64,000 bases of DNA from Gloeobacter violaceus PCC 7421 (GTDB lineage Bacteria > Cyanobacteriota > Cyanobacteriia > Gloeobacterales > Gloeobacteraceae). Every line of letters begins with the position of its first letter. The first letter of the stretch is position 1. Under the pieces are notes generated by a model that was not told the origin of the DNA, ran no database searches, and saw only the letters and a program-made list of their open reading frames with translations. Of this stretch, positions 33,855 to 42,911 are shown in pieces. The position numbers were made by a program, and so were the translations under genes. Location: the NCBI RefSeq assembly GCF_000011385.1, contig NC_005125.1, positions 3,348,001 to 3,412,000 on the forward strand. The letters run 5' to 3'.

Positions 33855-34490
33855 ATGGTGCGCGGAGTGAGAGACGATGCCCTACGCCGGGAAGTGATTC
33901 GGCTCCGGGTCGAAAAGCGCATGTCGCTTCGTCAAATTTCGGATGTTACAGGTGCAGCAAAAGGTTCCCTGAGCGCTTGGCTCAAAGATTATCCGCTCAC
34001 TCCATCAGAAATAAAGGAACGCCAGTCGAGAGCCCATTATGTTCCCCCCAAAAAGGACCGAGGAGAGCTGTCCAAACATTGGACCGATAAAGTTGCAGAA
34101 TACACAAGAGCGCAAAAAGGTAGAATTGCTGAATCCGCTATTCTTTTCCGGTTGCATCTTCACCGTTTCGACGTCTATAAGGCACCTGATGATCGAGACA
34201 AAACAGTTTGGTTAGTAAGAGTTCCAGCAACTGGCAAAATTTTTCGTATTGAAGTTCGCTGGACAAGGATAAACAAAAAAGGAGGTCTTCCTTCAATTTC
34301 CCTTCATTGCCGAGCGGGTGTAGGCAAATACAGGCGCTATGCCGACGATGAGTTCGATTTTATTGTGGGATACAACCTTTACTCGGATACCGCCTATGTA
34401 TTTTCTAGTAAAGAGATCTCGCATCTATCATCCATGGTTGCAATCCGTTCCGAGGCAGCTGAAAGATGGGACAAGCTATTTCAAAGATGA
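33855..34490 (+). CDS. HTH protein with a PD-(D/E)XK-like nuclease fold, catalytic motif altered
   Basis: The ATG at 33855 (GAGGA directly upstream) gives 211 residues. Residues ~5-45 are a helix-turn-helix (REVIRLRVEKRMSLRQISDV, then GAAKGSLSAWLKDYPLT). After a linker, residues ~95-200 resemble the PD-(D/E)XK endonuclease domain seen in group-I-intron-associated proteins: KGRIAESAILFRLHLHRFDV, then RDKTVWLVRVPATGKIFRIE, then DEFDFIVGYNLYSDTAYVF. The usual Y-D-L-I-V and Q-V-K core is here T-V-W-L-V and E-V-R, so the catalytic Asp and Lys are replaced. Codon use is clearly AT-richer than all neighbours and tRNA-Val lies 49 bases on, which fits horizontal transfer. Confidence 0.65.
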   Translation: MVRGVRDDALRREVIRLRVEKRMSLRQISDVTGAAKGSLSAWLKDYPLTPSEIKERQSRAHYVPPKKDRGELSKHWTDKVAEYTRAQKGRIAESAILFRLHLHRFDVYKAPDDRDKTVWLVRVPATGKIFRIEVRWTRINKKGGLPSISLHCRAGVGKYRRYADDEFDFIVGYNLYSDTAYVFSSKEISHLSSMVAIRSEAAERWDKLFQR

Positions 34491-34538
34491 CAAAGTATTT
34501 GGCTTAGATACTTGCTTGCATTCGTCTTGTTGAGATGA

Positions 34539-34610
34539 TGGGCGTAGCAGGACTTGAACCTGCGGCTTCGACCGTGTGAAGATCGCACTCTACCGCTGAG
34601 TTATACGCCC
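34539..34610 (-). tRNA. tRNA-Val (CAC)
   Basis: The 72-nt minus-strand sequence folds into a full cloverleaf: acceptor GGGCGTA/TACGCCC with discriminator A, D arm AGCGGTAGA, anticodon stem CGATC/GGTCG with loop TTCACAC (anticodon CAC, reads GUG) and T arm GCAGGTTCAAGTCCTGC. The CCA end is not encoded. Its presence suits a GC-rich genome that uses GTG often. Confidence 0.93.
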
Positions 34611-34645
34611 GTGAAACACTACGATAAGCCAGGAAACCCCAAACG

Positions 34646-35512
34646 TCAATCCGACTGGATAAGTAATTGCCGGATCATGCGGTTGGCCTGGGAGGCGTAG
34701 CCGCCGCCGAACAGATTGTAGTGGTTGAGAACATGGTAGAGGTTGTAGAGCACTTTGCGCCGCTCGTAGCCGGGAGCAAGCGGCCAGGCCCGCCGGTAGC
34801 CGCGGTAGAAGCTTTCCGGGAAGCCGTCGAATAATTCGCTCATGGCCAGATCCGTTTCTCGATCGCCGTAGTAAGTGGCCGGGTCGAAGATGACGGGCTC
34901 CCCCGCGGCGGTGAAATCGGCGTTGCCCAACCACAGATCACCGTGCAACAGCGATGGTTCGGGGCAGTGACCGGCAAGCAGGTTGGGGATGCGTTCGACC
35001 AGCTCCTGAGCGGTAGCACGGTCGATGGCGGAGCCGCGGGCGAGGGCGAGCTGGTGGCCGATGCGGTGGCGGGCAAAAAAGGCGGCCCAATCGGCGGTCC
35101 AGGGATTGGGCTGGGGGGTGGAGCCGATCGTGTTGTCGCGCCGCCAGCCGAATCCTTTGGAACTGATGGTCCGGTGCAGGCGGGCCAACTGCTCGCCCAA
35201 TTGCTCCCAATCGCCCCGGCCCCCCAAGGGCAGCCACTCGATGACCAGGTAGGCCGAGTCGGCGGCAACTCCTGAGCAAATCGGGCGGGGAACGCGGAGG
35301 GCTCCAGCGCGGTGCAACGCTTCGAGGCCATCCGCCTCGGCTTCGAACATGGCGAGGGTGTCCGGGGTGTTGAGCTTCACAAAGTAGCGCCGGCCAGAGC
35401 CTGAGAGGACGCAGGTGCGGTTGATGCTGCCACCGCCCACTGCACTCCGGCCCTCGGCCGCGAACGCCTCGCCGGTGCTCTGGGCGATGTGCCTAGCGAT
35501 TGCGGTCCACAT
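34646..35512 (-). CDS. Fructosamine-3-kinase-family phosphotransferase
   Basis: The ATG at 35512 gives 288 residues, the normal length. The protein has the aminoglycoside-phosphotransferase-like kinase fold of the fructosamine kinase family: GRRYFVKLNTPDTLAMFEAE (ATP-binding Lys), AYLVIEWLPLGG hinge, LHGDLWLGNADF catalytic loop and VIFDPATYYGDRETDLAMSE metal loop. These kinases phosphorylate sugar adducts on proteins and so trigger deglycation. Its start overlaps the end of the phosphatase gene by 20 bases, and the kinase/LMW-phosphatase pairing recurs in cyanobacteria (recalled, not checked). The exact ketosamine substrate is inferred. Confidence 0.9.
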   Translation of the reverse strand: MWTAIARHIAQSTGEAFAAEGRSAVGGGSINRTCVLSGSGRRYFVKLNTPDTLAMFEAEADGLEALHRAGALRVPRPICSGVAADSAYLVIEWLPLGGRGDWEQLGEQLARLHRTISSKGFGWRRDNTIGSTPQPNPWTADWAAFFARHRIGHQLALARGSAIDRATAQELVERIPNLLAGHCPEPSLLHGDLWLGNADFTAAGEPVIFDPATYYGDRETDLAMSELFDGFPESFYRGYRRAWPLAPGYERRKVLYNLYHVLNHYNLFGGGYASQANRMIRQLLIQSD

Positions 35513-35981
35513 GGCCGCTGCGGATGGCGTCGAGCAGACCCGAGCAGGCGTCGAGCAACAGATCCAAGACATGCTCGAAACCGGCGTCACCGCCGTAGTA
35601 CGGATCGGGGACTTCCCGATCCGGGTACACGCGGCAATATTCGCAGACGAGTTTGACTTTGGGGCGACGGCGGCCGGAGGGGTCGAGATCGAGGATGTCC
35701 TCGTAATTGGCCCGGTCCATCACCAGGATGCGGTCGAAGTGGTCGAAATCGGCGGGCGAAAATTTGCGGGCGGTGCCGCGCAGCGCAATGCCCCGGCGGG
35801 TGGCGGCGGCGCGCATGCGCCGGTCGGGGGGTTCTCCCACGTGGTAGGCGATCGTCCCTGCGGAGTCGCAAACCACCTGACCACCCAGCCCGGCCTTTTC
35901 GAGCAGATAGACCATGATCCCCTCGGCGGCCGGCGAGCGGCAAATGTTTCCCATGCAGACGAACAGCAGTTTTTCGTCCAT
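35493..35981 (-). CDS. Low-molecular-weight protein-tyrosine phosphatase
   Basis: The 162-residue protein starts MDEKLLFVCMGNICRSPAAE, which is the P-loop C-x5-R-S with catalytic Cys9 and Arg15. The general acid Asp126 is in VPDPYYGG. All of these are intact. The enzyme dephosphorylates tyrosine in proteins, or the phospho-sugar/phospho-ribulosamine products linked to the downstream kinase. The gene overlaps the fructosamine-kinase gene and precedes it, so they are translated together. Confidence 0.95.
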   Translation of the reverse strand: MDEKLLFVCMGNICRSPAAEGIMVYLLEKAGLGGQVVCDSAGTIAYHVGEPPDRRMRAAATRRGIALRGTARKFSPADFDHFDRILVMDRANYEDILDLDPSGRRRPKVKLVCEYCRVYPDREVPDPYYGGDAGFEHVLDLLLDACSGLLDAIRSGHVDRNR

Positions 35982-36018
35982 GCGCTGGCGGCGGTGACTT
36001 CGAGGCTATCCTACCGCT

Positions 36019-37377
36019 TTAACCGCTCAGCACCGTGAGAAACAAAAATGTCGAACCGTTCCACAGCGAGTGCAGCAGGATGCACGGCGCCAAGGAGCGG
36101 GTGTAGTGATAGACGGTGGCGAGCACCACGCCCAGGGCAAAGAGCGGAAAAAATTCGAGGGCGCTGAAGTGGGCAATCCCAAAAAGGGCGGCGGAGGCGA
36201 CCACCCCCGCCGGGGCACCCAGGCGGCTTGCCAGCGATGGAAAGACAAAGCCGCGAAAGAGCGTCTCTTCAAAGAGCGGGGCTGCGACCGCGACGCTCAA
36301 AAAGAGTACGATCCGCACCGGCCATGCGTCGGCGCCGCCGATGCCGGTGAGCAGCGAGTTGCCGCCGCCGCCTTCGCCCACCAGGCGCTGGGCGAGCAGC
36401 GAGGTGGCAAGCACCAACGGCACCGCCGCAAGCCAGCCGCCGATTCCCCAGCGCTCCCAGCCGGCGACCAGCCGGTAGCTAAATAGAGCGCGGCTTTCGG
36501 GATGGGGCTTCCAGACCAGCGACCACAGCAACCCCAGACCCGCCCCGGCGATCAGGCCGTAGACCAGCAGCGTGAAGAGCGCCTGAAAGAGCGGATCGGC
36601 TTGCTCCGGCCGCAACCCCGCGACCAAGGCGCTCACGAGAAACCCGGCGCTGAAAAAAGCGGCAAACCAGTAGACCATCACTTCCCAGACGGTCTGGACA
36701 TTCCAGGGCACCTGCCACCCGGGCGGATCGGGCCTGCGGTTGCGCCAGACGACCCAGCTCACCAAAACGACCAGGCCCGCCACCAGCGCGGCCAGCGGCA
36801 GAAGGTTGAGCACCCCGAGGCGCACCAGGGTGCGGGTGGCTTTGGCGCTCGCGTCGGCCTGCAAAGTCCGCAGGGCGTCGGAGCGCTGCTGCAGTTGGTA
36901 GAGGCGGGTGAGGGCGGCGGTGCGGTACCAGCCGGCCAGCTTGCTTTCGAGAATGTTTTCGGCCTCGGGGGGCAAGATCGGCGGGCGAGCCCACAGATCG
37001 GCCAGCACTGCGGCCGTCGGTCCCAGGGGCGAGCGGACCTCCACCTGCTTCCAGGCCGTCCGGGCGGGCTCGGTGTTGCCCCGGGCCGCCTCCAGCAGAC
37101 CGAGTTTGACCAGTTGGGCGGGGCGGGCGGGCGCTTCCAGCTTCGCCTCGCGGTAAGCTTCGACTGCTTCGGACAGCAGTTGCCGCTCATCGAGCGGGGC
37201 CATCGCCTCGCGCCAGTCGGGGTCGGTCTTGAGGGTGAGCAGCTGCAATTGCAGGTCGGTCCCTTCAAGGGCGATTTGGGCGCGGGGCTGGGGCTCCTGG
37301 AGGGTCTGCACGAAGCGGGTCCCCCCCAGGAGCAACACCAGAACCGTCGTCACCACCAGCAGCGCTCGGCGCATCAT
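36019..37377 (-). CDS. CPBP-family intramembrane metalloprotease
   Basis: Start is taken at the ATG-ATG pair at 37377/37374, which puts the first membrane helix (LLVVTTVLVLLLGGTRFV) at the N-terminus. Residues ~25-175 form a soluble helical domain, then about eight transmembrane helices follow. The CPBP signature is complete: EETLFRGFVFPSL (EExxxR), FGIAHFSALEFFPLFALG (His) and CILLHSLWNGSTF (His/Asn). Such proteins are CAAX-protease-like and, in cyanobacteria, unassigned. The large N-terminal domain is characteristic of the cyanobacterial/plastid branch. Confidence 0.87.
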   Translation of the reverse strand: MMRRALLVVTTVLVLLLGGTRFVQTLQEPQPRAQIALEGTDLQLQLLTLKTDPDWREAMAPLDERQLLSEAVEAYREAKLEAPARPAQLVKLGLLEAARGNTEPARTAWKQVEVRSPLGPTAAVLADLWARPPILPPEAENILESKLAGWYRTAALTRLYQLQQRSDALRTLQADASAKATRTLVRLGVLNLLPLAALVAGLVVLVSWVVWRNRRPDPPGWQVPWNVQTVWEVMVYWFAAFFSAGFLVSALVAGLRPEQADPLFQALFTLLVYGLIAGAGLGLLWSLVWKPHPESRALFSYRLVAGWERWGIGGWLAAVPLVLATSLLAQRLVGEGGGGNSLLTGIGGADAWPVRIVLFLSVAVAAPLFEETLFRGFVFPSLASRLGAPAGVVASAALFGIAHFSALEFFPLFALGVVLATVYHYTRSLAPCILLHSLWNGSTFLFLTVLSG

Positions 37378-37484
37378 TCGTTTGTCCGGATAGCTTGTTC
37401 CCAGCATCGGCGAGGACGCACCATCCGGCAACGGCCCGCCGGACTGATACGATCGGGGCGCGTTGCTCTCCTGCGGGTTGGACT

Positions 37485-38192
37485 GTGGCTTTGCGGGCGG
37501 TTCTGTTTGATTTCAACGGCGTGCTGGTCGACGACGAGCCGCTGCACCGGGCTTTGACCCTGCAGGTGCTGGGCGAAGCGTTCAACCTGGAAGTCAGCCG
37601 TGCCGAGTACCGGCGCCATTGCCTGGGCCGCCCCGATCGCGAAGCGTTTCGCGCCGTGCTCGAAGCGCGCGGTCTGGCGGTGGGCGACGGCGCCCTTGCC
37701 GCCCTGATGCGGCGCAAAACCGAGCTGTACCGCGAGCGGGCGGCGCCCAAGGACTTGCTCGTGGTCGGGGTGCAGGCGTTGCTTGCGGATCTCGTGGGCC
37801 GGGGGATGCATCTGGCCGTGGTCACCGGCAGCGGCGGCGAAGAAGTGAGCTGGTTGCTCGAGAACACCGGCCTGAGAGAGTACTTTGCTCTGATTGTGGC
37901 CGCCGAGGACATCCAGCGCGGCAAACCGGACCCGGAGGGCTACCGCACGGCGCTGGGGCGCCTCGGCCGTGAACCCGAGGAAGCCCTGGCGGTGGAGGAT
38001 AGCCTGGCGGGGATCGAAGCGGCGCGGCGTGCCGGGCTGCGGGTGCTTGCCCTGACGACGGCGGTGCCGATGCACCTGCTGCAGCGGCGCACCCAGTGGG
38101 TGGTGGATCGCTACGAACAGCTCGATCTCGACGCCGTGGTGCAGTTTTACGGGCGCGCCGCCCCCCTGCCCCCCTCCGGGGGTTCCGCCTAG
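37485..38192 (+). CDS. HAD-superfamily hydrolase with DFNG motif
   Basis: The start is uncertain; GTG at 37485 places the protein close to strand one, while longer starts up to 37395 are open but unlike the family. Motif I is LFDFNGVLVDDEPLH: the nucleophile Asp is present, but the second Asp (general acid/base) is Asn. Motif II is VVTGSG, motif III Lys in GKPDPEGY, and motif IV VEDSLAGIEAARRAG. The rest matches the beta-phosphoglucomutase-like subgroup with a cap domain. I recall DFNG as frequent in one cyanobacterial HAD group, so it may be a group feature. The substrate is unknown. Confidence 0.85.
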   Translation: MALRAVLFDFNGVLVDDEPLHRALTLQVLGEAFNLEVSRAEYRRHCLGRPDREAFRAVLEARGLAVGDGALAALMRRKTELYRERAAPKDLLVVGVQALLADLVGRGMHLAVVTGSGGEEVSWLLENTGLREYFALIVAAEDIQRGKPDPEGYRTALGRLGREPEEALAVEDSLAGIEAARRAGLRVLALTTAVPMHLLQRRTQWVVDRYEQLDLDAVVQFYGRAAPLPPSGGSA

Positions 38193-38219
38193 AATAGGGT
38201 GTTGGACTTTGAGAAATTC

Positions 38220-38501
38220 ATGTTTACGATCGAATTGATTTTGCGCGGCAACCCCGTCGCCCTCGCGGTGCAGCGCAAGGACCAGACGGCCGCGGGCGAT
38301 CTATATGCCAAAATTCGCGACGCAATGAACGCCAGCCCGCCCCGGGTGATCGAGCTTACCTGCGACAAGGTGCCGGAGAAACACCTCGCGGTGATGAGTT
38401 CCGATGTCGTGGCTGTGCAACTGACCGCCGCCAAGTCGGGGAGCGGCGCGCCCATGGGCATGCGGGCCGGTTTCTTCGCCGGTGAGAGCGAGGACGAATA
38501 A
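38220..38501 (+). CDS. UPF0367 family protein
   Basis: The ATG at 38220 gives 93 residues beginning MFTIELILRGNPVALAVQRK, followed by LYAKIRDAMNASPPRVIELT and VMSSDVVAVQLTAAKSG. This pattern is the small cyanobacterial UPF0367 family, of unknown function. It is not obviously in an operon: the HAD gene ends 27 bases upstream on the same strand and could be co-transcribed, while the next gene starts about 160 bases downstream. Confidence 0.85.
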   Translation: MFTIELILRGNPVALAVQRKDQTAAGDLYAKIRDAMNASPPRVIELTCDKVPEKHLAVMSSDVVAVQLTAAKSGSGAPMGMRAGFFAGESEDE

Positions 38502-38663
38502 CCCGCGGCTTCCGAAGTGCTTTTGCTGGAGCCTTCGGGGCCGTTTCTCAATTGTTAATTTGTTCCGACGATTTTGCGCGGCGACAAAGCGAAGCCGCCT
38601 AGTCTGGGGTAACACCCGGCGGTGTTGCACAGATCCTTGCTTGAGTTTCGAGGCCGCTACCGT

Positions 38664-40202
38664 ATGACCGCATCGTTGACTGGAGGATTGAGCGCCAATC
38701 CGTTGCGCCAGGGGCTGCGCCTGGAGCGCACGCCCAAGCCTGCCATTTTGACTATCTTCGGGGCCTCCGGAGATTTGACCGTCCGCAAGCTGATCCCAGC
38801 CCTTTACGACCTGGCCCGCGACCGGCGATTGCCCCCTGAATTCACGGTCGTGGGCTATGCCCGTCGCCCCTACAGCCACGAAGAATTTCGCGAAATGATG
38901 AAGGAAGGGGTAGCCAAGTATTCGCGCAGCAAGCTGGGCAACCTCTGGGAAAGTTTCTCCAAGGGCATCTATTACTTCCAGGGGGACCTCGACAATCTCC
39001 AGAATTTTAAGGACCTCGGCGAATTTTTGCAGACTCTAGATAGCGAGCGCGGCACCCTCGGCAACCGGGCCTTCTACATGGCTACCGCCCCGAGTTTCTT
39101 TGCGCCCATCATCGAGAATCTGGGCGGAGCGGGCCTGGCGGGCGACGTGCGCAACACGCGCCTGGTGATCGAAAAACCCTTCGGCCACGACCTGGAGTCG
39201 GCTCAAAATCTCAACAAAGTCGTCCAGCAAGTCTTTCACGAAAAGCAGGTCTACCGCATCGATCACTACCTGGGCAAAGAGACCGTTCAGAATATCCTGG
39301 TCTTCCGCTTTGCCAATTCGATCTGGGAACCGCTCTGGAACAACCGCTACGTCGATCACGTGCAGATCACGGTAGCAGAGACGGTGGGGGTCGAAAACCG
39401 CGGGCCGTACTACGACGAAGCCGGCGGCGCGCTGCGCGACATGATCCAGAATCACCTGGTACAGCTGTTGGCTCTCACCGCCATGGAGCCGCCCTCCGCC
39501 TTCGAGGCCGACACCGTGCGCGACGAAAAAGTGAAAGTCCTGCGCGCCACCCAGGTCGGCCAGGGGCCGAACGGCCTTGCGGCAGTCCGCGCCCAGTACG
39601 CCAACGGCTGGATTTCAGGCGAACCGGTGCACGCCTACCGCGACGAACCCCGGGTCAACCCCGACGTTCAGACTGCGAGCTATATTGCCGCCAAATTCAT
39701 GATCAACAATTGGCGCTGGAAGGGCGTGCCGTTTTTGCTGCGCACCGGCAAACGCCTCGCCAAGCGCGTCACCGAAATTGCCCTGCAATTTCGGGAAGTG
39801 CCGCACCTGCTCTTTCCGTCGAGCAGCGCGGGCCAGCTCAGCCCGAACATGCTGGTGCTGCGCATCCAACCGGACGAAGGCATTTCGCTGCGCTTCGAGG
39901 CCAAGCGGCCGGTGGCCGACATCGCCATGCGCTCGGTGAACATGGACTTTCACTACGGCGGCACCTTCGAGGTCGCCTCGCCCGAAGCCTACGAGCGGTT
40001 GCTGCTCGATTTTCTGCTCGGGGATCAGACGCTGTTTACCCGCGCGGACGAAGTCGAGGCGGCCTGGAAGATCGTCACACCGCTCATCGAGCGCTGGGAA
40101 ATCCAGAAAGCCGGCGATCTCAATTACTACGACGCCGGTTCCTGGGGGCCGAGTGCCGCGAGTAAGCTGATGGACAACGGCCGCCGCTGGCGGCGCCTAT
40201 AG
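38664..40202 (+). CDS. zwf: Glucose-6-phosphate 1-dehydrogenase
   Basis: With the ATG at 38664 the protein has 512 residues, normal for the family; an upstream TTG at 38622 is also in frame. The NADP-binding motif is [19 protein letters not shown], the active-site signature [19 protein letters not shown], and the substrate Lys is in [12 protein letters not shown]. It catalyses the entry step of the oxidative pentose phosphate pathway, which supplies NADPH in the dark. opcA and pgl follow on the same strand with gaps of 32 and 2 bases, so zwf-opcA-pgl is one operon. In cyanobacteria Zwf activity depends on OpcA and thioredoxin. Confidence 0.97.
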   Translation: MTASLTGGLSANPLRQGLRLERTPKPAILTIFGASGDLTVRKLIPALYDLARDRRLPPEFTVVGYARRPYSHEEFREMMKEGVAKYSRSKLGNLWESFSKGIYYFQGDLDNLQNFKDLGEFLQTLDSERGTLGNRAFYMATAPSFFAPIIENLGGAGLAGDVRNTRLVIEKPFGHDLESAQNLNKVVQQVFHEKQVYRIDHYLGKETVQNILVFRFANSIWEPLWNNRYVDHVQITVAETVGVENRGPYYDEAGGALRDMIQNHLVQLLALTAMEPPSAFEADTVRDEKVKVLRATQVGQGPNGLAAVRAQYANGWISGEPVHAYRDEPRVNPDVQTASYIAAKFMINNWRWKGVPFLLRTGKRLAKRVTEIALQFREVPHLLFPSSSAGQLSPNMLVLRIQPDEGISLRFEAKRPVADIAMRSVNMDFHYGGTFEVASPEAYERLLLDFLLGDQTLFTRADEVEAAWKIVTPLIERWEIQKAGDLNYYDAGSWGPSAASKLMDNGRRWRRL

Positions 40203-40234
40203 CCTGTGTTTTCTTCTTAACTGGTGAGTGAATC

Positions 40235-41362
40235 ATGACCGAGAATGCCTCCGTCGTCGCGATTGCCGAGCCCTTCCGGGTGCAAGTCAGCCAGATCGAC
40301 AAGCAGCTCAAGACCATCTGGAGCTCGCAGGAGGGTGCCACCCGCGCTTCGACCTTCAACTTGCTCGTCTACGAGAGCGAACTGCAAGATCCCAACAGCA
40401 TCGGCGAGGCGATTGGTGCCATTGCCGTGCAGCACCCCTGTCGGGCCATTGCCCTGCTTGCGAGCACCGATGGACCCCAGGATAACCTCGAAGCTTATGT
40501 CGCCGCCTACTGCCCGGTGAGCGAAGGCGGCGGGCGCGAGTCGATCTGCTGCGAGTACATCACGCTGCGCGCGAGCGGCAAAGCCCTCAACGAACTGGAC
40601 ACCACCGCCGCGGCCTTGCTGTTGCCCGAGCTTGAGACGTTTTTGTGGTGGAAGGGACCGCTCAATACCCACCTGGAACTGTTCACGAACTTGCAGCACA
40701 TTGTCGATCGCACCGTGGTCGATTCGTCACTGTTCGAAGCACCCGAGAAGGCGCTCGAAAGCTATACCTCCCTCGCCCTGGGGCACGAAAGAAACCGTTC
40801 CTTCGGCGATCTCAACTGGTCACGGCTCACCCCCTGGCGCGAAGAAACCGCGGTTGCCTTCGACAGCGAAGGCCGGGCCGCCTGCCTGGGCGCACTCGAC
40901 CGCGTGATCATCGAGTACGGCCAGAGCGAGGGCATTCCCCTCAACCCCTGCCAGGCGTACCTGTTTTTGGGTTGGCTCGCCAGCCGCCTGGGCTGGCAGC
41001 CTCTGTCGCTGCACAACAAAGATCTCACCAAGCAGATCATCATGCGCGACAGCACCCAGCGGCCCATTCAGGTGACCCTGCGCGCCGTGGCAGGCGAGGC
41101 GCACCTGGCCGGTCAGATCACCTCGGTGGGTTTGCGCTCCGAGGAGATGGGAGCCGCCTGCTCGACGGTGCTCTGCAGCAGCGATTCTTCCAGTTGCATC
41201 CGTATGCAGATGAACGTGGGTGAAGCCACCCTGTCGCTGGTGAGCGACATCGACACCCTCACCACCGAACAGTTGCTCAGCGAAGCGCTCAGAACCCCCG
41301 ATCGCGACCCCATCTATGAGGAATCGCTCGAAGTGATCCACGATCTGATGCAGCTGAAGTAG
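40235..41362 (+). CDS. opcA: Glucose-6-phosphate dehydrogenase assembly protein
   Basis: The 375-residue protein matches OpcA, the activator that promotes oligomerisation of glucose-6-phosphate dehydrogenase. Recognisable blocks are STFNLLVYESELQDPNSIGE, CCEYITLRASGKALNELDTT and LPELETFLWWKGPL, then GDLNWSRLTPWREETAVAFD. Cysteines near the middle and the end could carry thioredoxin control. It lies between zwf and pgl, the standard arrangement, which supports the call strongly. Confidence 0.94.
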   Translation: MTENASVVAIAEPFRVQVSQIDKQLKTIWSSQEGATRASTFNLLVYESELQDPNSIGEAIGAIAVQHPCRAIALLASTDGPQDNLEAYVAAYCPVSEGGGRESICCEYITLRASGKALNELDTTAAALLLPELETFLWWKGPLNTHLELFTNLQHIVDRTVVDSSLFEAPEKALESYTSLALGHERNRSFGDLNWSRLTPWREETAVAFDSEGRAACLGALDRVIIEYGQSEGIPLNPCQAYLFLGWLASRLGWQPLSLHNKDLTKQIIMRDSTQRPIQVTLRAVAGEAHLAGQITSVGLRSEEMGAACSTVLCSSDSSSCIRMQMNVGEATLSLVSDIDTLTTEQLLSEALRTPDRDPIYEESLEVIHDLMQLK

Positions 41363-41364
41363 CT

Positions 41365-42093
41365 ATGCGCGGCGCCATCACCATCTTTCCGGATCTGGAG
41401 AGCCTGTCGCTGGAAGCGGCACAGCTATTCGAGGAGGCAGCCCACGCTGCCATCGCCCTGCACAACCGCTTTTGCGTGTCGCTCGCGGGCGGTTCGACGC
41501 CCAAACGGCTCTACCAGTTGCTCGCCACCGAGCCGCACCGCTCCAAGTTGCCCTGGAATCAGATTCATCTATTCTGGGGCGACGAACGCTTCGTGCCGCC
41601 CGATGACCCGCAGAGCAACTACCGGATGGTCAAAGAGGCGCTGCTGGACCATGTCGCCATCCCCGTGGCGAACGTGCACGCGATGCCCGTGGGCAGCGAC
41701 GATATCGAGGAAGCGGCCCGCCTGCACTCGGCCCAGTTGTCCGAGTTTTTTGGCGGCGACATTCGCCTTGACCTGGCATTGATGGGTATGGGCGCCGACG
41801 GGCACACCGCCTCGCTCTTTCCAGGCGATGGCGCTCTGACCGTGGACGATCGGCCGGTGGCGGCGGCCCGCCCCGCCTCCCAACCGACGGCCCGCCTGAC
41901 CCTTACCTACCCGGTCTTCAACCGCAGCCGCAAGGTGCTTTTTCTGGTGGCCGGTGCCGACAAAGCCGAGGTGCTGACCCGGGTGCTCGCCGGCGACACC
42001 ACCTACCCGAGTGCCCTTATCGATCCCGCCGACGGCGAACGCTTCTGGATGCTCGATCAAGCCGCCGCCGCCAAGCTGCCACTTCCTAGCTAA
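41365..42093 (+). CDS. pgl: 6-Phosphogluconolactonase
   Basis: The 242-residue enzyme hydrolyses 6-phosphogluconolactone, the product of glucose-6-phosphate dehydrogenase. It has the SOL/DevB-type signatures FCVSLAGGSTPKRLYQLLAT, WNQIHLFWGDERFVPPDDPQ SNYRM (shown with a break) and LMGMGADGHTASLFPG. It begins two bases after opcA and completes the operon. Its stop overlaps the end of the convergent tlyA gene by four bases. Confidence 0.96.
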   Translation: MRGAITIFPDLESLSLEAAQLFEEAAHAAIALHNRFCVSLAGGSTPKRLYQLLATEPHRSKLPWNQIHLFWGDERFVPPDDPQSNYRMVKEALLDHVAIPVANVHAMPVGSDDIEEAARLHSAQLSEFFGGDIRLDLALMGMGADGHTASLFPGDGALTVDDRPVAAARPASQPTARLTLTYPVFNRSRKVLFLVAGADKAEVLTRVLAGDTTYPSALIDPADGERFWMLDQAAAAKLPLPS

Positions 42094-42908
42094 CGCGTCG
42101 CTGCCACTTCGCGCACGACCGCCTCGATCGTCTCCGGAGCCAGGAAGTGGCCTGCCTCCATTGACAACCACAGCCAGTACTCGCGATTGCCGGCAGGTCC
42201 GGTGATCGGAGACGGGCAGAGCCCTCGAAAACCCCAACCGAGGGCTTGTGAGACAGACCAGACATCGGCTATCACCTCTCGGTGGACAGCCGGATCGCGC
42301 ACGACGCCGTTCTTGCCGACGCGCTCCCGTCCTGCTTCGAACTGCGGCTTGACGAGGAGCAGCACTTCGCGCGGCACCAGCAGCAATTGCCAGATGGGGC
42401 CGAGCACCAGCTTGAGCGAGATGAACGACAGATCCGCCGTCGCCAGATCCGGCCAGGGATCGCCCGGGCCGTAGAGTTCGGCAGGCCTTAAATGGCGCAG
42501 GTTGGTACGTTCTTTGAGCACGACGCGCGGGTCGGTGCGCAGTTTCCAGGCCACCTGACCGTAACCCACGTCGATACCGTAGACCCGCGCTGCCCCCCGC
42601 TGCAGCAGACAATCGGCAAATCCGCCGGTGGAGATGCCGCCATCCAGGCAGACGCGGCCCTCGATATGCACATCAAAGCGGGCGAGCGCCCCCGTGAGCT
42701 TCTCGCCGCCGCGCGAGACGAAGGGCGAACCGGCTGCCACCGACACTTCGCTATCGACCGGGCACAGCGAACCGGGCTTGTCGAACCGCTCGCCGCCCAC
42801 GCGCACCTGTCCGGCCCGGATCAGAGCCTGGGCTTTCTGGCGGCTTTCGGCCAGGCCCCGTTCGACCAGGATCTGATCGAGCCTGAGGCGCGCCGGTCGC
42901 TCGGCCAT
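42090..42908 (-). CDS. tlyA: TlyA-family RNA 2'-O-methyltransferase
   Basis: The 272-residue protein has an N-terminal S4 RNA-binding domain (RLDQILVERGLAESRQKAQA, then IRAGQVRVGGE) and a C-terminal FtsJ-like methyltransferase (VCLDGGISTGGFADCLLQRG, VYGIDVGYGQVAWKLR, ADLSFISLKLVL, LLVKPQFEAG). The K-D-K-type catalytic set is consistent with SAM-dependent ribose methylation of rRNA; older names call it haemolysin. It is followed by nothing on its strand, and a ferredoxin gene ends three bases before it starts, so the two are co-transcribed. Confidence 0.9.
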   Translation of the reverse strand: MAERPARLRLDQILVERGLAESRQKAQALIRAGQVRVGGERFDKPGSLCPVDSEVSVAAGSPFVSRGGEKLTGALARFDVHIEGRVCLDGGISTGGFADCLLQRGAARVYGIDVGYGQVAWKLRTDPRVVLKERTNLRHLRPAELYGPGDPWPDLATADLSFISLKLVLGPIWQLLLVPREVLLLVKPQFEAGRERVGKNGVVRDPAVHREVIADVWSVSQALGWGFRGLCPSPITGPAGNREYWLWLSMEAGHFLAPETIEAVVREVAATR

Positions 42909-42911
42909 GGT

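Noticed and set aside
38155-38192. C-rich stretch at the end of the HAD gene as another copy of the palindromic repeat
   Set aside because: It shares only a C/G run with the 4617 element and lacks the GGATCC ends.
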